DNA of 64,000 nucleotides from Bradyrhizobium sp. WSM3983 (GTDB taxonomy: Bacteria; Pseudomonadota; Alphaproteobacteria; Rhizobiales; Xanthobacteraceae), in the NCBI RefSeq assembly GCF_000473045.1, contig NZ_AXAY01000003.1, positions 62,001 through 126,000 of the forward strand, in the 5' to 3' direction. Below the pieces are notes generated by a model. That model was not told where the DNA came from. It did no database searches and saw only the letters and a program-made list of their open reading frames with translations. Every line of letters begins with the position of its first letter. Positions within the stretch are counted from its first letter, which is position 1. Below are positions 7,684 through 18,407 of this stretch, piece by piece. Position numbers and translations under genes: made by a program.

Positions 7684-9105
7684 TCAAATATTCAACACCC
7701 TTCCATAGGCATCCAGCACGGCTTCCTTCATCATCTCCGACAGGGTCGGATGCGGGAATACCGTGTGCATCAGCTCTTCTTCCGTGGTCTCCAGATTCAT
7801 GGCGACGACGTAGCCCTGGATCAATTCGGTCACTTCAGCACCGACCATGTGGGCGCCGAGCAACTGGCCGGTCTTCTTGTCGAAGATCACCTTGACCAGG
7901 CCCTGGTCTTCGCCAAGCGCGATCGCCTTGCCGTTGCCGACGAAGGGGAAGCGGCCGACGCGGATCTCGCGTCCGTTCTCTTTCGCCTTGGCTTCGGTGA
8001 GACCGACCGAGGCAACTTGCGGCTGGCAATAGGTGCAGCCCGGAATCAGGTTCTTGTCCATGGGGTGCGGATGCAGCCCCTTGATCGCTTCGACACAAAC
8101 CACGCCTTCATGCTCGGCCTTGTGCGCCAGCATCGGGGGACCGGCGACGTCGCCGATGGCATAGATGCCGGGGACGTTGGTCTTGCCGTAGCCGTCGATG
8201 ACGATGCAGCCGCGATCGGTCTTCACGCCGAGCTTTTCGAGGCCGAGATTCTCGATGTTGCCGACCACGCCGACGGCCGAGATCACGCGCTCGAATTCGG
8301 TGTTGACGGGCTTGCCCTTGCCGTCGTCGATGGTGGCGACGACGCTGTCGGCCTTCTTCTCGAGCTTGGTCACCTTGGTCGAGGACATGATCTTGATGCC
8401 CTGCTTCTCCAGGCGCTTGCGGGCGAGGCCCGCGATCTCGGCGTCCTCAACGGGCAGGATCTGCGGCAGCACCTCGACCACGGTGACATCAGAACCCATG
8501 GTGTGGAAGAACGAGGCGAACTCGATGCCGATCGCGCCCGAGCCGACCACCAGCAGCGACTTCGGCATCTTCTCCGGCACCATCGCCTCAAAATAGGTCC
8601 AGATCAGCTTCTTGTCGGGCTCGAGCCCCGGCAGCACACGCGGTCGCGCGCCGGTGGCGACGATGATGTGCTTGGCCTGATAGCTCCCCTCGCCCAGAGC
8701 ACCTTTCGGTCCCTCGACGTCGGACTTCTTCACCGTGACCTTGCCGGGCGCATCGATCGAGGCGGCGCCCCAGATCACGCTGACCTTGTTCTTCTTCATC
8801 AGGAACCCGACGCCGTCATTGAGCCGCTTTGAGACGCCGCGCGAGCGCTGCACCACCGCCTTCGGGTCGAACGAGACGTTATCGGCCGACAGGCCGTAAT
8901 CCTTGGCGTGCTGCATGTAGTGATAGATCTCGGCCGAACGCAGCAGCGCTTTCGTCGGAATGCAGCCCCAGTTCAGGCAGATGCCGCCGAGATAGGATTT
9001 CTCGACGATCGCGGTCTTCAAGCCAAGCTGGGCGGCGCGGATCGCGGTGACATAGCCGCCGGGGCCGGAGCCGATAATGATGACGTCGAAGGATGTGTCG
9101 GCCAT
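7684..9105 (-). CDS. lpdA: dihydrolipoyl dehydrogenase (E3)
   Basis: This is a 473-residue flavoprotein that reoxidises dihydrolipoamide of the PDH complex with NAD+. The N-terminal FAD site is [19 protein letters not shown], and the redox disulphide lies in [16 protein letters not shown] second GxGxxG is at [15 protein letters not shown] for NAD. The C-terminal dimerisation end has the His-Glu pair in [11 protein letters not shown]. Start MADTSFD at 9105. It lies downstream of pdhC, separated by a 133-bp gap that holds an inverted-repeat element, so it could be partly uncoupled from the operon. Confidence 0.97.
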   Translation of the reverse strand: MADTSFDVIIIGSGPGGYVTAIRAAQLGLKTAIVEKSYLGGICLNWGCIPTKALLRSAEIYHYMQHAKDYGLSADNVSFDPKAVVQRSRGVSKRLNDGVGFLMKKNKVSVIWGAASIDAPGKVTVKKSDVEGPKGALGEGSYQAKHIIVATGARPRVLPGLEPDKKLIWTYFEAMVPEKMPKSLLVVGSGAIGIEFASFFHTMGSDVTVVEVLPQILPVEDAEIAGLARKRLEKQGIKIMSSTKVTKLEKKADSVVATIDDGKGKPVNTEFERVISAVGVVGNIENLGLEKLGVKTDRGCIVIDGYGKTNVPGIYAIGDVAGPPMLAHKAEHEGVVCVEAIKGLHPHPMDKNLIPGCTYCQPQVASVGLTEAKAKENGREIRVGRFPFVGNGKAIALGEDQGLVKVIFDKKTGQLLGAHMVGAEVTELIQGYVVAMNLETTEEELMHTVFPHPTLSEMMKEAVLDAYGRVLNI

Positions 9106-9130
9106 TGCGGCTCCCATTCAACTGAACTTC

Positions 9131-9220
9131 GTAGGGTGGGCAAAGCGAAGCGTGCCCACCGCCTTCCAACGCTATAAAATAAGGTGGGCACGGCGCGTTT
9201 CGCGCCTTTGCCCACCCTAC
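9131..9220. repeat. 90-bp MITE-like inverted repeat between pdhC and lpdA
   Basis: Perfect 15-bp terminal inverted repeats GTAGGGTGGGCAAAG (9131-9145) and CTTTGCCCACCCTAC (9206-9220) enclose a second nested pair, CGTGCCCACC (9151-9160) and GGTGGGCACG (9183-9192), around an A/T-rich centre. The whole element can fold into one long hairpin. No protein is encoded. Similar elements are common between genes in this bacterial family. Confidence 0.85.
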
Positions 9221-9238
9221 GTATGCACCGTTCGCGGC

Positions 9239-10591
9239 TCACACCATCATCATGACGGGGTTTTCGATCAGCTGCTTGAACGCGCCGATCAGCTCGGCGC
9301 CGAGCGCGCCATCGATGGCGCGGTGATCGCAGGACAGCGTCACGCTCATCATCTGCGCGATTTCGATCTTGCCGCCGCGCACGACGGGGCGCTCCTCGCT
9401 GGTGCCAACCGCGAGGATCGTGGCATGCGGCGGGTTGATCACGGCAGTGAAATCCTTGATGCCGAACATGCCGAGGTTGGACACCGCGGTGGTGCCGCCC
9501 TGGTACTCTTCCGGCTTCAGCTTGCGCGTGCGAGCACGCGCCGCAAAATCCTTCATCTCGTTGGAGATGGTCGACAGCGTCTTGGTCTCGGCCTTGCGGA
9601 TGATCGGCGTGATCAGGCCGCCGGGCATCGCCACGGCAACACCGACGTCGGAATGATGGTGCTTGACCATGCCGCTCTCGGTCCAGCTGACGTTGCAGTT
9701 CGGGATCTTCTGCAGCGCGACCGCCATCGCCTTGATGACGAAGTCGTTGACCGAGATCTTGTAGAGCGGCTTCTTCTCCTTGTCCTTCGGCGCGGCGGCG
9801 TTGATCTCCTCGCGCGCGGCGAGCAGCTTGCCGATGTCGCAGTCGATGGTCAGGTAGAAGTGCGGGACGTTCTGGATCGATGCCGTCAGGCGCTGCGCAA
9901 TGGTGCGGCGCATGCCGTCATGCGGGACGATGTCATAAGAACCCGGCTCGAACAGCGACAGGATCTGCTTGTCCGACATGGTCGGTGCGATCGAGGGCGC
10001 ACCAGCGGACGGTGCCGCGGCGGGCGCTTTGAGGCCCTTGCCGGACTTGGCCTGCTCGACGTCGCGCGCAACCACGCGGCCATGCGGGCCGGTGCCGGTG
10101 ACCATCCCGACATCGATGCCGGCTTCCTTGGCGATGCGGCGCGCCAGCGGCGATGAGAACACGCGGCCGGCATGGCCGTTACTCTGCGCGGCGGGTGCCG
10201 CAGCTTGCGATGCCGGGGCAGCGGCCGCCGGCGGTACAGCCTTCGGTGCGGCCGGCGCTGGAGCCGGTGCAGCAGCGGGAGCTTCAGCGGCCTTGGGCGG
10301 CGCGGCCGAGGCGCTGGGCTTGACGCTACCTGCGGCCTTCACGTCCTCGCCCTCGCCAGCGAGTACCGCGATCACGTCGTTGACCGGCACGTCCTGCGTG
10401 CCCTCGGGCACCAGGATCCTGGCGATCGTCCCCTCGTCGATGGCCTCGACCTCCATGGTGGCCTTGTCGGTCTCGATCTCGGCGATGACATCGCCGGATT
10501 TGACCTTGTCGCCTTCCTTCTTCAGCCACTTGGCGAGGTTGCCCTTCTCCATCGTCGGCGAAAGAGCGGGCATCAGGATGTTGATGGGCAT
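9239..10591 (-). CDS. pdhC: pyruvate dehydrogenase dihydrolipoamide acetyltransferase (E2)
   Basis: This is a 450-residue E2 subunit that transfers acetyl groups to CoA. One N-terminal lipoyl domain carries the target lysine in [11 protein letters not shown]. An Ala/Pro-rich linker follows, then the E1/E3-binding domain (SSPLARRIAKEAGID) and the catalytic domain ending with DHRAIDGALGAEL, which holds the His and Asp of the active site. Start ATG at 10591 has GAGGT upstream. It is the fifth gene of the minus-strand run beginning with pdhA. Confidence 0.97.
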   Translation of the reverse strand: MPINILMPALSPTMEKGNLAKWLKKEGDKVKSGDVIAEIETDKATMEVEAIDEGTIARILVPEGTQDVPVNDVIAVLAGEGEDVKAAGSVKPSASAAPPKAAEAPAAAPAPAPAAPKAVPPAAAAPASQAAAPAAQSNGHAGRVFSSPLARRIAKEAGIDVGMVTGTGPHGRVVARDVEQAKSGKGLKAPAAAPSAGAPSIAPTMSDKQILSLFEPGSYDIVPHDGMRRTIAQRLTASIQNVPHFYLTIDCDIGKLLAAREEINAAAPKDKEKKPLYKISVNDFVIKAMAVALQKIPNCNVSWTESGMVKHHHSDVGVAVAMPGGLITPIIRKAETKTLSTISNEMKDFAARARTRKLKPEEYQGGTTAVSNLGMFGIKDFTAVINPPHATILAVGTSEERPVVRGGKIEIAQMMSVTLSCDHRAIDGALGAELIGAFKQLIENPVMMMV

Positions 10592-10654
10592 GCTGACCTC
10601 ACGAAGAACTTCTCAAAAATGCCGTCCCCGGAAGCGAGGACGAACAGACCAGGT

Positions 10655-11107
10655 TTAGTTGCCGATGTCGCCTTGCCACAGGCGCTCATTGGCGGGGATG
10701 GAACGCCAGTTCTTCATCATGGTGATGGAGCGGTCGTCGGCAAGATCGATCCAGGGGATTCCGAACTTGTCGAGGATGTCCTTGGATCCCTCGAAGGTGA
10801 CGGATTCCCCGATCACCACCAGTTGAACCTTGAACAAGGCGAGCGCGCCGGCACACATCGAGCATGGCGACAGCGTGGTGTACATGACGGTGTCGTGGAA
10901 CGAGATCGCGCCGGCTTCGCGCAGGCAGCTCATCTCGCCATGAAGGATCGGATTGTTCTCCTGCACGCGGTTGTTGTGACCACGCGCGATGATCTTGTTG
11001 TCGCGCGTCAGCACGGCACCGATCGGCAATCCGCCTTGCGAGATCGAGTCCTGCGCCTCGCGGATCGCCTCCAGCATGAAATCGAAATGGTAAGCTTCGA
11101 CGGCCAC
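10655..11107 (-). CDS. cytosine deaminase, yeast (Fcy1) type
   Basis: This is a 150-residue zinc deaminase of the CDA fold. The zinc site is HGEMS (His56, Glu58) with PCSMC (Cys82, Cys85). Segments such as ESVTFEG followed by an acidic DLADDRS region and a WQGDIGN end match the yeast-type cytosine deaminases more than bacterial tRNA adenosine deaminases. GTG start at 11107 has GGAAGGGA upstream and lies two bases after the DUF5076 stop. Expected reaction: cytosine to uracil, or a related pyrimidine base. Its place inside the pdh operon is unexpected. Confidence 0.8.
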   Translation of the reverse strand: MAVEAYHFDFMLEAIREAQDSISQGGLPIGAVLTRDNKIIARGHNNRVQENNPILHGEMSCLREAGAISFHDTVMYTTLSPCSMCAGALALFKVQLVVIGESVTFEGSKDILDKFGIPWIDLADDRSITMMKNWRSIPANERLWQGDIGN

Positions 11108-11109
11108 GG

Positions 11110-11412
11110 TCAGTGTCCCTTCCCGCGCGGCGTCGTGGTGCCAGTGTCGGTCGGACGCTCGATCTCCGCCTGGAACATCTCCAGGATCCGGTTCAGCGCG
11201 TCCTCTTCGGTATATTCGCTCTCGCGCGCATAGGCGCGCGCGGCGTGGCGGGCGAGATCGACCAGCAGCAGGCCCCACATGTCGGGCTCCTCGAAGGCCC
11301 GCTGGAACGCCATCGACAGCCCGCCGTCCAGCACGAACACGCGCAGAATCTCGACCGCATCATCGCGGGCGAGAACGTCGGGTGGCAATGGCTGCTCCTT
11401 CGGGCCCGCCAT
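11110..11412 (-). CDS. DUF5076 family protein
   Basis: This is a 100-residue soluble protein beginning MAGPKEQPLPPDVLARDDAVEI, a composition I recognise as DUF5076, a family found beside alphaproteobacterial pdh genes. No catalytic motif is visible; the middle is helical, with RVFVLDGGLSMAF. It starts three bases after pdhB ends and stops two bases before the cytosine deaminase start, so all three are coupled. Role unknown. Confidence 0.8.
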   Translation of the reverse strand: MAGPKEQPLPPDVLARDDAVEILRVFVLDGGLSMAFQRAFEEPDMWGLLLVDLARHAARAYARESEYTEEDALNRILEMFQAEIERPTDTGTTTPRGKGH

Positions 11413-11415
11413 GGT

Positions 11416-12801
<1,386 letters not shown>

Positions 12802-12831
12802 ATCGACTCCAAAAGAAAGCTTGCGCGCGTT

Positions 12832-13854
12832 TTAGCGATAAACATCGGTCCAGAGCTCGGCGGCATCCGGCTCGGGATCATGCTGGGCAAAGTCGGCGGA
12901 CGCATTGACGATGTCGCGCACCTCGGCGTCGATCGCCTTGAGGTCCTGCTCGCTCACCTTCGCCGCGAGCAGACGGTTGCGCACCTGCTCGATCGGGTCC
13001 TGGTCGTGGCGGACCTTCTCGACCTCCTCGCGCGTTCTGTACTTGGCCGGGTCAGACATCGAGTGGCCGCGATAGCGGTAGGTCTGCATCTCCAGGATCA
13101 TCGGCCCTTTGCCGGAGCGGCACCAGGCGGCGGCCTCGTCGCCGGCAGCCTTCACGGCGCGGACGTCCATGCCGTCGACCTGCATGCCGGGGATGTTGAA
13201 GGACGCACCGCGCTTGGAGAAATCCTGCTGCGCCGAAGCGCGCGAGACCGAGGTGCCCATGGCGTAGCGGTTGTTCTCGATGACGTAGATCACCGGCAGC
13301 TTCCAGAGCTCCGCCATGTTGAAGCTCTCATAGACCTGGCCCTGGTTGGCCGCACCGTCGCCGAAATAGGTGACGCTGACATTGCCGTTGCCGCGATAAT
13401 TGTTGGCAAAGGCGAGACCGGTGCCGAGCGAGACCTGCGCACCGACGATGCCGTGGCCGCCGTAAAAATGCTTCTCCTTGCTGAACATGTGCATGGAGCC
13501 GCCCTTGCCCTTGGAATAGCCGCCGCGGCGTCCCGTGAGCTCGGCCATGACGCCGTTAGCCTCCATGCCGGTGGCAAGCATATGCCCGTGGTCGCGATAG
13601 CCGGTGATGACCTGATCGCCCTCCTTCAGGGCCATCTGCATCCCGACCACCACGGCCTCCTGGCCGATATAGAGGTGGCAGAAGCCGCCGATCGCGCCCA
13701 TGCCGTAGAGCTGGCCGGCCTTCTCCTCGAATCGCCGGATCAGGAGCATGTCGCGGAGCGCCTTCAGCTCCTGTTCCTTGGTGAATTCCGGGGGCGAACC
13801 GCCGTTGGTCTTGTCTTGCGGGCTGCTTGCGGCGGCTTTCTTGGGGGCGGCCAT
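12832..13854 (-). CDS. pdhA: pyruvate dehydrogenase E1 alpha subunit
   Basis: This is a 340-residue protein and the first gene of the pdh run. The thiamine diphosphate motif runs from FGDGAANQGQ to VIENN. The conserved YRGHSMSDPAKYRT loop, which carries phosphorylatable serines in mitochondrial enzymes, is present. The N-terminus is Lys/Ala-rich. The gap upstream (13855-14023) must contain the operon promoter; I could not pick a convincing one. Confidence 0.97.
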   Translation of the reverse strand: MAAPKKAAASSPQDKTNGGSPPEFTKEQELKALRDMLLIRRFEEKAGQLYGMGAIGGFCHLYIGQEAVVVGMQMALKEGDQVITGYRDHGHMLATGMEANGVMAELTGRRGGYSKGKGGSMHMFSKEKHFYGGHGIVGAQVSLGTGLAFANNYRGNGNVSVTYFGDGAANQGQVYESFNMAELWKLPVIYVIENNRYAMGTSVSRASAQQDFSKRGASFNIPGMQVDGMDVRAVKAAGDEAAAWCRSGKGPMILEMQTYRYRGHSMSDPAKYRTREEVEKVRHDQDPIEQVRNRLLAAKVSEQDLKAIDAEVRDIVNASADFAQHDPEPDAAELWTDVYR

Positions 13855-14023
13855 GGGAATTCCGGGTCAGAGAAAACTAAGCCCTCTCTAACCCAACTCA
13901 ATCGCGTGTGAAAGCACCGCAGCGACATGGCACGACTTTCATTATGCCGCACTGCAACGTGGCCGAAATTTTGCAAAACCTTTAGGCTTGATCAGGCAAC
14001 ATTCGGCTTTCGCAATGCTCGGC

Positions 14024-15406
14024 TCACCAGCCGAGCTCTCGCAAGTATGCTGCGCGGGCGGCAACGCCGGTATGCGTGAAGTCGGTGAAGACCCCATCGA
14101 CGCCGAGATGGAAGAATTTGAGATATTCCTGGGCCGGATCGGCGTGATAGTCGGCCGCGAGATATTTCCTCTCGTTCCGGAACGTGAAGACGTGCACGAA
14201 CAGGCCGAGCTTGTGCGCGTCGGCAATCAGGCTGGTCGCCTCCTGCGTCGATGCCTCCGGCGTCGATCCCTTGTAGGGCGTGCCATCGGCATTGGGGTCC
14301 TTCCACGGCGCGATCTTGAGCGGAACGATATAGGCCTTCCACGGACCGATGCCGTCGGCATAGGTCTTGATCTCGGCAAGGCCCACAGGGGTTAGCATCG
14401 CATCGTACAGGCGCGTATCGCCCGCAACCGTCCAGTCGAACGGACGGGAATTGGTGATGTTGTTGAGCAGGACCTTGCCGGTCTTGAAGTCGATGCCGTT
14501 GCCGTCGACGAGCTGGACCTGGCGCGTCTCCAGTCCATGGCTGCGCATATATTTCAGGCTGCCGGGCTCGAAGCTCTGGACCAGGATCGGCGCGTCCTTG
14601 GTGTTGAGGCCGTTGTCCTTGATGATCTTGATCAGGGCATCCTCGAGCGGACGGCTGCCGGGCGCGCCGCAGCCATTGGCGATGGCTTGGGCATTGTTCC
14701 AGGTCGGGTTCTTGGTTTCGGGGTAGACCAGGATGGACCGCCCCGTCTCCTTGCTCTTCGCCTTGGCGATGTCGAGGACGTCCTGGAAGCTGATGACCGC
14801 GAATTTGCCGTTGAAGATTTTCGGCCGCTCATTGGCTGCATCGTAGGTGGTGCCGCCGATCCACTCCTTCAGCTCGGCCATGGTGAAATCGGTGATCGAC
14901 CAGTCGTTGGTGTGATCCTCGCCGTCGACGATCAATGACTTCAGCACCGATTTGGGATCGGCCGGATCGGTGAGGTCCGTGAGGTAGTCTGCTGGCACGC
15001 CGGTGGCAGCCGGCGCCTTGACGCGCACGCCGGGCGCCGTGCGCTTGCGGGCCGCGACCGCCGCATTGGTCTTCGCCACCTCTGCCACATTGGTGTTGTC
15101 GGCGAGCCAGGGGTTGTGACGCGCAACCAGGACGCAGTCCTTGGTGAGGTGAAGGTCCTCTTCGAGCGCGTCGGTTCCGAGGGCAGCTGCGAGATCATAC
15201 GAGGCCTCGGTCTCCTCAGGCACCAATCCCGGCACACCGCGATGGCCGAGGATCAGCGGCGCCTTTCCGTCGACGGTCAGGAAGGGTTTTGCGCCTGATG
15301 GCGCCGTCTGCGCGAACGCCATCGACGGCGCAAGCAACGCCAGGGCTGCCACGCCGAGCAGAATCGCGCCGACATGCACCTTCCGCTGCAAGGGATTGGT
15401 CGTCAT
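14024..15406 (-). CDS. secreted glycerophosphodiester phosphodiesterase
   Basis: This is a 460-residue protein. A signal peptide (TM core VGAILLGVAALALLAPSMAFA) precedes a GDPD barrel: LILGHRGVPGLVPEET holds the His-Arg motif, EEDLHLTKDCVLVARHNP gives the metal-binding Glu/Asp and the second His, and GVDGVFTDF closes the domain. It should hydrolyse glycerophosphodiesters to glycerol-3-phosphate and an alcohol in the periplasm. Start at 15406 has GGAGG upstream. A long insertion between strands makes it larger than GlpQ (about 360). Confidence 0.92.
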   Translation of the reverse strand: MTTNPLQRKVHVGAILLGVAALALLAPSMAFAQTAPSGAKPFLTVDGKAPLILGHRGVPGLVPEETEASYDLAAALGTDALEEDLHLTKDCVLVARHNPWLADNTNVAEVAKTNAAVAARKRTAPGVRVKAPAATGVPADYLTDLTDPADPKSVLKSLIVDGEDHTNDWSITDFTMAELKEWIGGTTYDAANERPKIFNGKFAVISFQDVLDIAKAKSKETGRSILVYPETKNPTWNNAQAIANGCGAPGSRPLEDALIKIIKDNGLNTKDAPILVQSFEPGSLKYMRSHGLETRQVQLVDGNGIDFKTGKVLLNNITNSRPFDWTVAGDTRLYDAMLTPVGLAEIKTYADGIGPWKAYIVPLKIAPWKDPNADGTPYKGSTPEASTQEATSLIADAHKLGLFVHVFTFRNERKYLAADYHADPAQEYLKFFHLGVDGVFTDFTHTGVAARAAYLRELGW

Positions 15407-15514
15407 GGCCGCGCCTCCGTCTTTTGCCTGGCATCGCGTCGTGGCGATCGGGCTGTCGTCTTGTCTCAATTGTCTGACAGACGGATGACAGCGGGGCGAG
15501 CGGTAACCGATGTA

Positions 15515-15545
15515 CACAGGCGGCGCCGCGATGACGCCGCCTGTG
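15515..15545 (-). terminator. strong hairpin downstream of the aldehyde dehydrogenase gene
   Basis: CACAGGCGGCG (15515-15525) pairs with CGCCGCCTGTG (15535-15545) around nine bases. It lies past the end of the minus-strand aldehyde dehydrogenase gene and before the phosphodiesterase gene, without a T-run. Confidence 0.45.
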
Positions 15546-15551
15546 CCTTCC

Positions 15552-15593
15552 CGATCAGAACTTTTCGATAAGAACTTGCCGATAAGAACTTGC
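15552..15593. repeat. three tandem 14-bp repeats
   Basis: CGATCAGAACTTTT, CGATAAGAACTTGC and CGATAAGAACTTGC follow one another, and a fourth partial unit CGGTCAG runs into the stop codon of the aldehyde dehydrogenase gene at 15597. Units two and three are identical. Confidence 0.8.
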
Positions 15594-15596
15594 CGG

Positions 15597-17096
15597 TCAG
15601 AAGAAGCCCAGCTTCTTCGGGCTGTAGCTGACCAGGAGATTCTTGGTCTGCTGGTAGTGATCCAGCATCATCTTGTGGGTCTCGCGCCCGACGCCGGACT
15701 GCTTGTAGCCGCCGAACGCGGCATGGGCGGGATAGGCGTGGTAGCAGTTGGTCCAGACCCGGCCGAAGCGGTAGCAGCGATTGGCATCGCGGCTCCAGAC
15801 GCCGGCCCCTAAGCCGTAAAGCGTGTCGTTGGCGATCGCGAGCGCCTCGTCGTCCGTCTTGAAGGTCGTAACCGAGACGACGGGACCAAAAATCTCCTCC
15901 TGGAAGATCCGCATCTTGTTGTGGCCTTCGAACACCGTGGGCTGGACGTAGAATCCGCCAGCGAGATCGCCCGTGAGGTCGGCGCGCGCACCGCCCGCCA
16001 GCACCCTGGCGCCCTCCTGCTTGCCGATGTCGATGTAGGAGAGGATCTTCTCCAGCTGATCGCTGGAGGCCTGCGCACCGATCATGGTGTCGGGCGCGCG
16101 CGGATCGCCCTGCTTGATGGCGGCGACGCGCTTCAGCGCCCGCTCCATGAAGCGATCATAGATATCCGCGTGCACCAGCGCGCGGCTCGGACAGGTGCAG
16201 ACCTCGCCCTGGTTCAGCGCGAACATGACAAAACCCTCGATCGCCTTGTCGAAGAAATCGTCGTCCTCCGCAGTGACGTCGTTGAAGAAGATGTTCGGCG
16301 ACTTGCCGCCGAGCTCCAGCGTGACCGGAATGAGGTTCTGGCTGGCATATTGCATGATCAGCCGGCCCGTCGTGGTCTCGCCGGTGAAAGCGATCTTGGC
16401 GATGCGCGGGCTGGATGCGAGCGGCTTGCCGGCCTCCAGGCCAAAGCCGTTGACGATGTTGAGCACGCCGGGCGGCAAGAGGTCGCCGATGATCTCGGCC
16501 CAGACCATGATCGAGGCCGGCGTCTGCTCGGCCGGCTTGAGCACGACACAATTGCCGGCGGCAAGCGCGGGCGCAAGCTTCCAGCAGGCCATCAGCAACG
16601 GGAAGTTCCAGGGAATGATCTGGCCGACCACGCCGAGCGGCTCGTGGAAATGATAGGCGATGGTGTCGTGGTCGATCTCGCCGATCGAGCCTTCCTGGGC
16701 GCGCACCACGCCGGCGAAATAGCGGAAATGGTCGATCGCGAGCGGCAGATCGGCGGCGCGGGTCTCGCGGATCGGCTTGCCATTGTCCCAGGTCTCGGCG
16801 ATTGCGAGGCGCTCGAGATTTTCCTCCATGCGGTCGGCGATCCGATTGAGGATCGCAGCGCGCTCGGCGACGCTGGTGCGTCCCCACGCGGCCTTGGCTG
16901 CGTGGGCCGCATCGAGAGCAGCCTCGACGTCCGGCGCGTCGGAGCGCGCGATCTTGCAGACGATCCGGCCGTTGACCGGCGAAGCATTGTCGAAGTATTT
17001 GCCCGAAATCGGCGCGACAAATTTGCCGCCGATGAAATTGTCATAGCGTTCGGCGAAGGGATTTTGGGTGACGGCGAGGAATTCCACCTTGTTCAT
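15597..17096 (-). CDS. NAD-dependent (acet)aldehyde dehydrogenase, AcoD/ExaC type
   Basis: This is a 499-residue aldehyde dehydrogenase. The catalytic Cys lies in [13 protein letters not shown], the Glu in [13 protein letters not shown], and the Rossmann glycines in FTGETTTGR. The end [24 protein letters not shown] with a C-terminal KKLGFF is typical of the AcoD/ExaC branch that oxidises acetaldehyde and short aldehydes. Start MNKVEFL at 17096. The AcoR-like regulator upstream in the same orientation, with the 20-bp palindrome between them, suggests control of this gene by that regulator. Confidence 0.93.
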   Translation of the reverse strand: MNKVEFLAVTQNPFAERYDNFIGGKFVAPISGKYFDNASPVNGRIVCKIARSDAPDVEAALDAAHAAKAAWGRTSVAERAAILNRIADRMEENLERLAIAETWDNGKPIRETRAADLPLAIDHFRYFAGVVRAQEGSIGEIDHDTIAYHFHEPLGVVGQIIPWNFPLLMACWKLAPALAAGNCVVLKPAEQTPASIMVWAEIIGDLLPPGVLNIVNGFGLEAGKPLASSPRIAKIAFTGETTTGRLIMQYASQNLIPVTLELGGKSPNIFFNDVTAEDDDFFDKAIEGFVMFALNQGEVCTCPSRALVHADIYDRFMERALKRVAAIKQGDPRAPDTMIGAQASSDQLEKILSYIDIGKQEGARVLAGGARADLTGDLAGGFYVQPTVFEGHNKMRIFQEEIFGPVVSVTTFKTDDEALAIANDTLYGLGAGVWSRDANRCYRFGRVWTNCYHAYPAHAAFGGYKQSGVGRETHKMMLDHYQQTKNLLVSYSPKKLGFF

Positions 17097-17210
17097 TGAT
17101 CGCTCCCGATGTTGATGTTTGCGCAAATCGTCGTGTGTTCACGACTTGCGCCGACGATCTCGCGAGAGGTGATGTCTGTCAGCCCGGACGGGAGCGATAA
17201 CCGGGCCGAC

Positions 17211-17230
17211 CTGTCGCAGTTCTGCGACAG
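17211..17230. promoter_or_regulatory. 20-bp perfect palindrome, probable activator site
   Basis: CTGTCGCAGTTCTGCGACAG lies between the regulator gene and the aldehyde dehydrogenase, 115 bp upstream of the latter's start. A smaller palindrome TTTGCGCAAA (17118-17127) and a hairpin GTCGTG/CACGAC (17130-17145) lie nearer the start. A Fis-type HTH protein binding this dyad is a natural guess. No convincing sigma-54 promoter was found. Confidence 0.55.
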
Positions 17231-17246
17231 TCGTGGGCCCTAGCCC

Positions 17247-18206
17247 TCAGTGCTTGAGCTCGAACCGCTTCAGTTTCCTGTGCAGCGTGGCGCGGCTGAC
17301 GCCGAGGGCCTTGGCGGCCGCCGACACGTTACCGCCGGCGCGGAGCAGCGCCCGTTGCAGCACCGCACGCTGTCCGCCGGCGAGATGGTCTTGCGCAATA
17401 TCGCCGCCGAGGAGGTCTGCCGCGGGCGCGGGCTGCAACGCCCTGCCCGGCACGATCCCAAGCGCAGCGCGTGCGGAGCGGGTCGCGCCGATCACGAGAT
17501 CGTCCGCATCGACCGCGACGAGTCCGATGGACTGGCCATCCGCACCTTGCGTCAGCACGATGCGGGCATGGGCGAAGGCGCGGCGAAACAGATCGGCTTC
17601 GATACGCCTGGCCGCTTCGCTCGCCGCGAGCGCGATCAGGCTGGAGAAGGCGTCGGTGCGGTCGGCGCGGCAGGAGGAGACGTCGAGCACGCCGGCAAAG
17701 GCCGCCTCATGGTCGTAGATCGGGACGGCCGTGCAGCTCAGGAGCGTGTTGCGGGTGAAGAAATGCTGGTCGCGGTCGATCGTCAGCGGGCGCTGCTCGA
17801 CGACGCAGGTGCCGATGCCGTTGGTGCCTTCGTGCTCCTCGCTCCAGAGCGCGCCGGTCCACAGGCCCCAGGACTGAAATGTTGCATCATCCGCCGGCGT
17901 GCCGCGGCGGTCGACCGGTACGCCCTCGCCGTCTGCGAGCAGCACGCAGCAGCCGGCAGCACCGACGGCCTGATAGAGCCGGTCCATGGCGCCTTGCGCG
18001 GCGGCAAGCAGCGGTGCGATGCGCTCGCGCGCCTGTCGCAGCTCGGCCTCGCTCAGCCGCAGCGGCAGGCCACGACCCGCGGGATCGAGATGATGCAATC
18101 GGGACGAACGGCGCCACGAGGCCACGAGCGCGGACCGAGCCGCCTGGCCTGATGCGATGGCGGCTTCGACACGAGCCGCGTGATGCCGGGGCATTGGCCC
18201 ATCCAT
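17247..18206 (-). CDS. AcoR-like GAF/Fis-HTH transcriptional regulator lacking the AAA+ domain
   Basis: This is a 319-residue protein. The N-terminal half matches the sensory region of AcoR/acetoin regulators (SWRRSSRLHHLDP, then a GAF domain with HEGTNGIGTCVVEQRPLTI and the motif CTAVPIYDH). The C-terminus is a Fis-type HTH (NVSAAAKALGVSRATLHRKL). No GAFTGA or Walker motifs lie between them, so it cannot drive sigma-54 open-complex formation as AcoR does. Start at 18206 has GGAGG. It probably controls the adjacent aldehyde dehydrogenase, either as a classical activator or as a repressor. Confidence 0.88.
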   Translation of the reverse strand: MDGPMPRHHAARVEAAIASGQAARSALVASWRRSSRLHHLDPAGRGLPLRLSEAELRQARERIAPLLAAAQGAMDRLYQAVGAAGCCVLLADGEGVPVDRRGTPADDATFQSWGLWTGALWSEEHEGTNGIGTCVVEQRPLTIDRDQHFFTRNTLLSCTAVPIYDHEAAFAGVLDVSSCRADRTDAFSSLIALAASEAARRIEADLFRRAFAHARIVLTQGADGQSIGLVAVDADDLVIGATRSARAALGIVPGRALQPAPAADLLGGDIAQDHLAGGQRAVLQRALLRAGGNVSAAAKALGVSRATLHRKLKRFELKH

Positions 18207-18407
18207 CACCGTTTCCTCCGGAAAGCAGTCTAGGCGGCGCCTCGCACAACCCGATTGATCTCCGTCAACCTTCGGCAGCATCGCGCCGGGACCAGCAATG
18301 CCTGCTCGACCGCACTGGCGTCAAGGCGGCAGTCCCGTCGCAACTCTACGACTTTCGGAACAATTTGGCGCGGCTTTCGCGCGCCGTTTCGAATGCTGCG
18401 GAAAACG

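Noticed and set aside
13855..14023. Promoter of the pdh operon
   Set aside because: A CATAAT word on the minus strand has no -35 box at suitable spacing, so no promoter was called.
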